A stretch of 64,000 nt of DNA from Microbaculum marinum (GTDB lineage Bacteria > Pseudomonadota > Alphaproteobacteria > Rhizobiales > Tepidamorphaceae): NCBI RefSeq assembly GCF_042646165.1, contig NZ_JBHRTC010000007.1; one strand, 5' to 3'. The notes under the pieces were generated by a model. It had not been told where the DNA came from, did no database searches, and saw only the letters and a list, made by a program, of their open reading frames with translations. Positions 60,941 to 64,000 of the stretch are shown piece by piece (the stretch's first letter is position 1; every line of letters begins with the position of its first letter). The position numbers and the translations under genes were made by a program.

Positions 60941-61720
60941 ATGTGCGGTGCCGAGGGAAAGGATACGCTCGTGCTCGTCCACGGATACGCCTCGACCTTC
61001 GAGACGTCGCTGCAACGCGGGCTGCAGCTTGCCGACCTCTACAAGCCGAATGGCCAGCCGCTCAACGTCGTCGTGTTCTCGTGGCCGGCGGACGGCAAGA
61101 TGACCCCCTACATGTCCTATTTCAACGACAGGAACGACGCGCGCGACAGTGGCGAGGCGATGGCGCGGGCGATCCTGATCCTCAAGGAGTACATCGAGAG
61201 CCTGACGCCGGAGGAGCGTTGCGACCGCGCCATCCACGTGCTGGCGCACAGCATGGGAAATTACGCCCTGCGGTACGGCGTGCAACGGTTGCGCAGCCGC
61301 CTCGGCGACAAGCTGCCCCGCCTGTTCCAGGAGATCCTGCTGGTGGCCGCCGACGAGGATAACGACGCGTTCGACCACGACCACAAGCTCAGGCCGCTGC
61401 CGAAACTCGGCCGGCGGGTGAGCGTCTACTTCGCCCCGCAGGATCGGGCCCTTGTCATTTCCGATACCACCAAGGGCAACCCGGACCGGCTGGGCTCGGA
61501 CGGTCCAGTTCAGGTCAGCGGCCTGCCCACCAAGGTCATCCTGATCGACGGGCGCAACGTTGCCTTCGTCGGCGACCCCTGGACCGCCCACCAGTACTAT
61601 CGCACCAGCCCCCGGGTCGCGAAGGACATTACGGCGACGTTGGCCGGCATTCCCGTGGATCAGATCGCCGGCCGTGTCCACGTGCCTGACCTGAGGGCAT
61701 GGCGAATCGAGGCAGGATAG
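60941..61720 (+). CDS. Alpha/beta hydrolase (DUF900-like), catalytic part
   Basis: This 259-residue hydrolase part contains DTLVLVHGYASTFETSLQ (oxyanion side), the nucleophile elbow VLAHSMGNYALRYG (GxSxG-like, HSMGN) and a later Asp/His region with VAFVGDPWTAHQYY. It follows in frame, two codons after the TGA that ends the 60683-60934 frame. A re-start at the ATG at 60941 is possible, but no strong ribosome binding site is visible. The remaining sequence has no further disruption, so if the upstream stop is real the catalytic domain may still be made. Confidence 0.8.
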   Translation: MCGAEGKDTLVLVHGYASTFETSLQRGLQLADLYKPNGQPLNVVVFSWPADGKMTPYMSYFNDRNDARDSGEAMARAILILKEYIESLTPEERCDRAIHVLAHSMGNYALRYGVQRLRSRLGDKLPRLFQEILLVAADEDNDAFDHDHKLRPLPKLGRRVSVYFAPQDRALVISDTTKGNPDRLGSDGPVQVSGLPTKVILIDGRNVAFVGDPWTAHQYYRTSPRVAKDITATLAGIPVDQIAGRVHVPDLRAWRIEAG

Positions 61721-61825
61721 GCGCCCCGGGACGACCGCTTCCGGCGGCCTTCCACGCCGCCGGCCGGTCCGTTCGCAGTTGCACAATCCCGCCGCCCCGG
61801 TTACGAAGCGCCGGGAGACGATCGA

Positions 61826-62761
61826 ATGGTGACCTCCGAGGATATCGAGACAGCCTACGAGCGCATAGCCGGGCGGGTACGCCGGACGCCGGTGATGGAC
61901 ATCGCCGCCGAGACCTTCGGCACGCCGTCTGCGATCTGCCTCAAGCTCGAACTGTTTCAGCACGCCGGCTCGTTCAAGCCGCGCGGAGCCTTCAACAACC
62001 TGCTGTCGCGCGAGGTGCCAGAGGCCGGGGTGGCGGCCGCCTCGGGCGGCAATCACGGCGCCGCGGTCGCCTATGCGGCCCGCTCGCTCGGCATTCCGGC
62101 GCGCATCTTCGTTCCGGAGATCTCAAGCCCGGTGAAGGTCGGGCGCATCCGCGGTTTCGGCGCCGACGTGCTGGTCGAGGGGGCGGCCTATGCGGACGCG
62201 CTCGAGCGTTGCGAAGCCTTCATGGCCGACAGCGGCGCGGTCGGCGTGCATGCCTACGATTCGCCCGAGACGATCGCCGGGCAGGGGACGGTGGCGCTGG
62301 AGTGGCAGGAGCAGGAGCCGGATCTCGACACGGTGCTGGTCGCCGTCGGCGGCGCCGGCCTGATCTCGGGGATCGCCGCGTGGTATGGCGGCCGTACCCG
62401 CGTCGTCGGCGTCGAGCCGGAGACCTCGCGCGCCCTGCACGCCGCCCTGGAAGAGGGGAGGCCGGTCGACGTGCCAGTGTCCGGGCTCGCCGCGGACTCG
62501 CTCGGCGCCCGCAGCGTCGGCGACCACAATTTCGAGATCTGCAGAACCTATGTCGACCATGTCGCGCTGGTGCCGGATACGGCGATCGGCGAAGCCCAGC
62601 GGCTGCTCTGGGACCGGGCGAGGATCGCCGCGGAACCCGGCGGCGCGACGGCGCTCGCCGCCGTCGTCTGCGGCGCCTATCGGCCGCGCGCCGACGAGCG
62701 GGTCGGCGTGCTGGTCTGCGGCGGCAACGTCGATCTTGCAAAACTTTCCGCCCTCGCCTGA
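61826..62761 (+). CDS. Threonine/serine dehydratase-like PLP enzyme
   Basis: This 311-residue fold-type II PLP enzyme has the lysine motif FQHAGSFKPRGAFNNL, the glycine-rich phosphate loop VAVGGAGLISGIAAWYGG and ASGGNHGAAVAYAARSLG. This matches catabolic threonine/serine dehydratases and related 3-hydroxyaspartate dehydratases; the domain ends where biosynthetic IlvA would carry a regulatory ACT-like domain, so a catabolic or racemase-type role is favoured. Start ATG 61826 after GGGAG. The carbonic anhydrase gene follows 36 bases later. Confidence 0.88.
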   Translation: MVTSEDIETAYERIAGRVRRTPVMDIAAETFGTPSAICLKLELFQHAGSFKPRGAFNNLLSREVPEAGVAAASGGNHGAAVAYAARSLGIPARIFVPEISSPVKVGRIRGFGADVLVEGAAYADALERCEAFMADSGAVGVHAYDSPETIAGQGTVALEWQEQEPDLDTVLVAVGGAGLISGIAAWYGGRTRVVGVEPETSRALHAALEEGRPVDVPVSGLAADSLGARSVGDHNFEICRTYVDHVALVPDTAIGEAQRLLWDRARIAAEPGGATALAAVVCGAYRPRADERVGVLVCGGNVDLAKLSALA

Positions 62762-62797
62762 GACGCGGAAGCCTGTCACCCACGAGCGGACACAGCC

Positions 62798-63454
62798 ATG
62801 ACGACCTCCTTTCCCCCCGACCTGATCGACGGCTACCGCCGCTACTCCGGCGAACGGCTGCCGGAGGAAAGGCGCCGGCTGGCGCAACTGGCCAGGCTTG
62901 GCCAGGCGCCGCGGGCGATGGTGATCGGCTGCTGCGATTCGCGCGCGGCGCCGGAAACGGTGTTCTCCACCGGCCCAGGCGAGCTGTTCGTCGTGCGCAA
63001 CGTCGCCAACATCGTGCCGCCCTACGCGCCGGACGAGTTCCATCATTCCACCAGCGCCGCCATCGAGTTCGCGGTGCGGGACCTGCTGGTGCCCGACATC
63101 ATCGTGCTGGGCCATTCCCTGTGCGGCGGCATCGCGGCGTACCTGAAGGGCCGCGAGAACGAGGAGATCCGGGGCGAGTTCATCGGCCCGTGGATCGACC
63201 TGCTGCGCGGTTCGCGCGCGGAAGCCGAGCAGATCGACAGCGCCATGGCGAGCGAGGACATGCAGCGCGCCGTCGAGGAGGTCGTCGTTCGCCGCTCGCT
63301 GGCGAACCTGCTCACCTTCCCGTTCCTGAAGGCGCGGGTCGATGCCGGAAGCCTAGCGCTGCACGGCGCCCATTTCGGCATCGCCACGGGAGAGCTGCGG
63401 GTCATGAATCCGAAGACGGGTACCTTCGAGAAAGTGTCCGAACAGGCGGGCTAG
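62798..63454 (+). CDS. Beta-class carbonic anhydrase
   Basis: This 218-residue enzyme has the zinc-ligand pattern C45-x-D47-x-R49 (GCCDSRAAPETVF) and H106/C109 in GHSLCGG, so all ligands and the catalytic Asp-Arg dyad are present. It interconverts CO2 and bicarbonate, likely supporting carboxylation (for example crotonyl-CoA carboxylase/reductase of the ethylmalonyl-CoA pathway). It is probably co-transcribed with the upstream dehydratase gene. Confidence 0.94.
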   Translation: MTTSFPPDLIDGYRRYSGERLPEERRRLAQLARLGQAPRAMVIGCCDSRAAPETVFSTGPGELFVVRNVANIVPPYAPDEFHHSTSAAIEFAVRDLLVPDIIVLGHSLCGGIAAYLKGRENEEIRGEFIGPWIDLLRGSRAEAEQIDSAMASEDMQRAVEEVVVRRSLANLLTFPFLKARVDAGSLALHGAHFGIATGELRVMNPKTGTFEKVSEQAG

Positions 63455-63499
63455 GGTCCTTTCCCGGGTGAGTGGCGGTGAGGCCCGCGGCACTGCTGC

Positions 63500-63531
63500 C
63501 CCGGATTGTGCTGCGCTCCATCCGGGCTACG
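63500..63531. repeat. REP-like palindrome CCCGGAT...ATCCGGG
   Basis: The segment CCCGGATTGTGCTGCGCTCC followed by ATCCGGGCTAC pairs CCCGGAT with ATCCGGG around an 18-base, GC-containing loop. Sequences of this form recur as short dispersed repeats in many proteobacterial genomes. It lies 46 bases after the carbonic anhydrase stop. Confidence 0.7.
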
Positions 63532-64000
63532 GACCGGCGGGAGGGGCACGGCCGATCGCCCCGCCGCCGGGACCGGCGCGGGTTGGTGTCTTGCTCGGTG
63601 CGGCGATTGCCGCGTGTCAAAGAGCCGTGGAGCGATTGCCACTCCGGGGGGGCTGTCGTTTGCCCCCACTGACAGTGCAGACGACCGTCTGCGGGGCGCG
63701 GGCGCTCGAAGGAGTGCCTTGCTAGTGGTTTAGTGGTGGCGCTCTTCCGAGCGCCCGCCGCGGCGGTTTAGGCCAAGTCCGGATCGCGCTCCGGCGGGGC
63801 CGAACGGCTCGCGCCCTCAAGAGCCCCCGGGGTGCGCTGCCAGGAGGCTCTGCCTCCTGCGCCACGGTCCCCGTGGACCTCCCCTGGACGGCCGGACGGA
63901 TCCCGCCTCAAGGCCCGCTTGGGCGGCCCGTCGTATTGCGGACGGGCGATCCGGGAGCCTCCCCGAGCCGGCGTGCCGACATGCACGGCCTGCTGGAGGC
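63532..64000. other. GC-rich, hairpin-rich region to the window edge; no supported gene
   Basis: No reading frame here shows a recognisable domain; the longest (minus 63768-63986) is Arg/Pro/Gly-rich and looks like a GC-driven artefact. Several small perfect hairpins occur, for example AGGAGGC-TCT-GCCTCCT (63841-63857) and CCACGG-TCC-CCGTGG (63862-63876). It may be a repeat element or the flank of a gene outside the window. Confidence 0.4.

Noticed and set aside
63768..63986. A 72-residue minus-strand protein near the right edge
   Set aside because: Arg/Pro/Gly-rich translation with no motif; it spans several small hairpins and looks like a GC artefact.

Overview
The window is a high-GC chromosomal segment of an alphaproteobacterium, most likely of the order Hyphomicrobiales (Rhizobiales). 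The lineage is inferred from gene content: a HemP gene with an iron-rhodo-box-like site, ethylmalonyl-CoA pathway genes (malyl-CoA lyase, mesaconyl-CoA hydratase), Omp19-like lipoproteins, a CdhA-CdhB fusion for carnitine breakdown, and many short palindromic intergenic repeats. I see no rRNA, tRNA, CRISPR array, insertion sequence, phage or plasmid gene.

Layout. 0-9.3 kb: a truncated HAMP-type sensor kinase, an MFS exporter, an ABC-F ATPase, hemP, a class V aminotransferase, and the divergent pair pobR/pobA (4-hydroxybenzoate to protocatechuate). 9.3-14 kb: a REC-DUF3369-histidine kinase hybrid, aroQ, an OmpR-type regulator, an L,D-transpeptidase and a small secreted protein. 14-31.7 kb: a large divergent catabolic and transport locus. 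The minus arm holds a class III aminotransferase, two related FAD oxidoreductases, a stand-alone GcvT-like protein, an NDP-forming acyl-CoA synthetase and an aldehyde dehydrogenase, and ends in a clear terminator. The plus arm holds a SAM methyltransferase, a TetR/BetI-like regulator, an acyl-CoA dehydrogenase, a four-gene PotFGHI-type ABC importer and a GFA/CENP-V protein. Two related palindromes lie in the shared promoter gap. I cannot name the substrate. The enzyme set suggests import, deamination, oxidation, N-demethylation and CoA-linked degradation of a (methylated) amine.

31.7-34.9 kb: a marR-emrA-emrB efflux operon. 35-41.8 kb: L-carnitine catabolism (CdhR-like regulator, CdhC/BKACE, CdhA-CdhB fusion) followed by an acyl-CoA dehydrogenase and a very CaiD-like hydratase. 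Together these can take a gamma-butyrobetainyl-CoA-type intermediate to carnitine and then to glycine betaine. A three-unit, roughly 300-bp tandem repeat separates the last two genes. 41.9-47.9 kb: a PAP2 phosphatase, a GNAT protein, methylmalonate-semialdehyde dehydrogenase, three consecutive lipoproteins (two with AprI/Inh-type domains) and a GST. 48-52.4 kb: sdhCDAB with an FkbM methyltransferase gene inserted between sdhA and sdhB. 52.6-58.3 kb: a BON-MscS channel, overlapping mcl-mch genes, a DAO-type oxidase and a pyridoxal kinase. 58.3-63.5 kb: a more A/T-rich secreted GH64/thaumatin-like protein, a DUF429 protein, an alpha/beta hydrolase split by an in-frame TGA, a threonine dehydratase-like enzyme and a beta-carbonic anhydrase. 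The last 0.5 kb is GC-rich, hairpin-rich and has no convincing gene.

The common theme of the centre is catabolism of nitrogenous osmolytes and amines feeding acyl-CoA, one-carbon and glyoxylate metabolism. The 14-31.7 kb divergent locus is the best candidate for an undescribed pathway.
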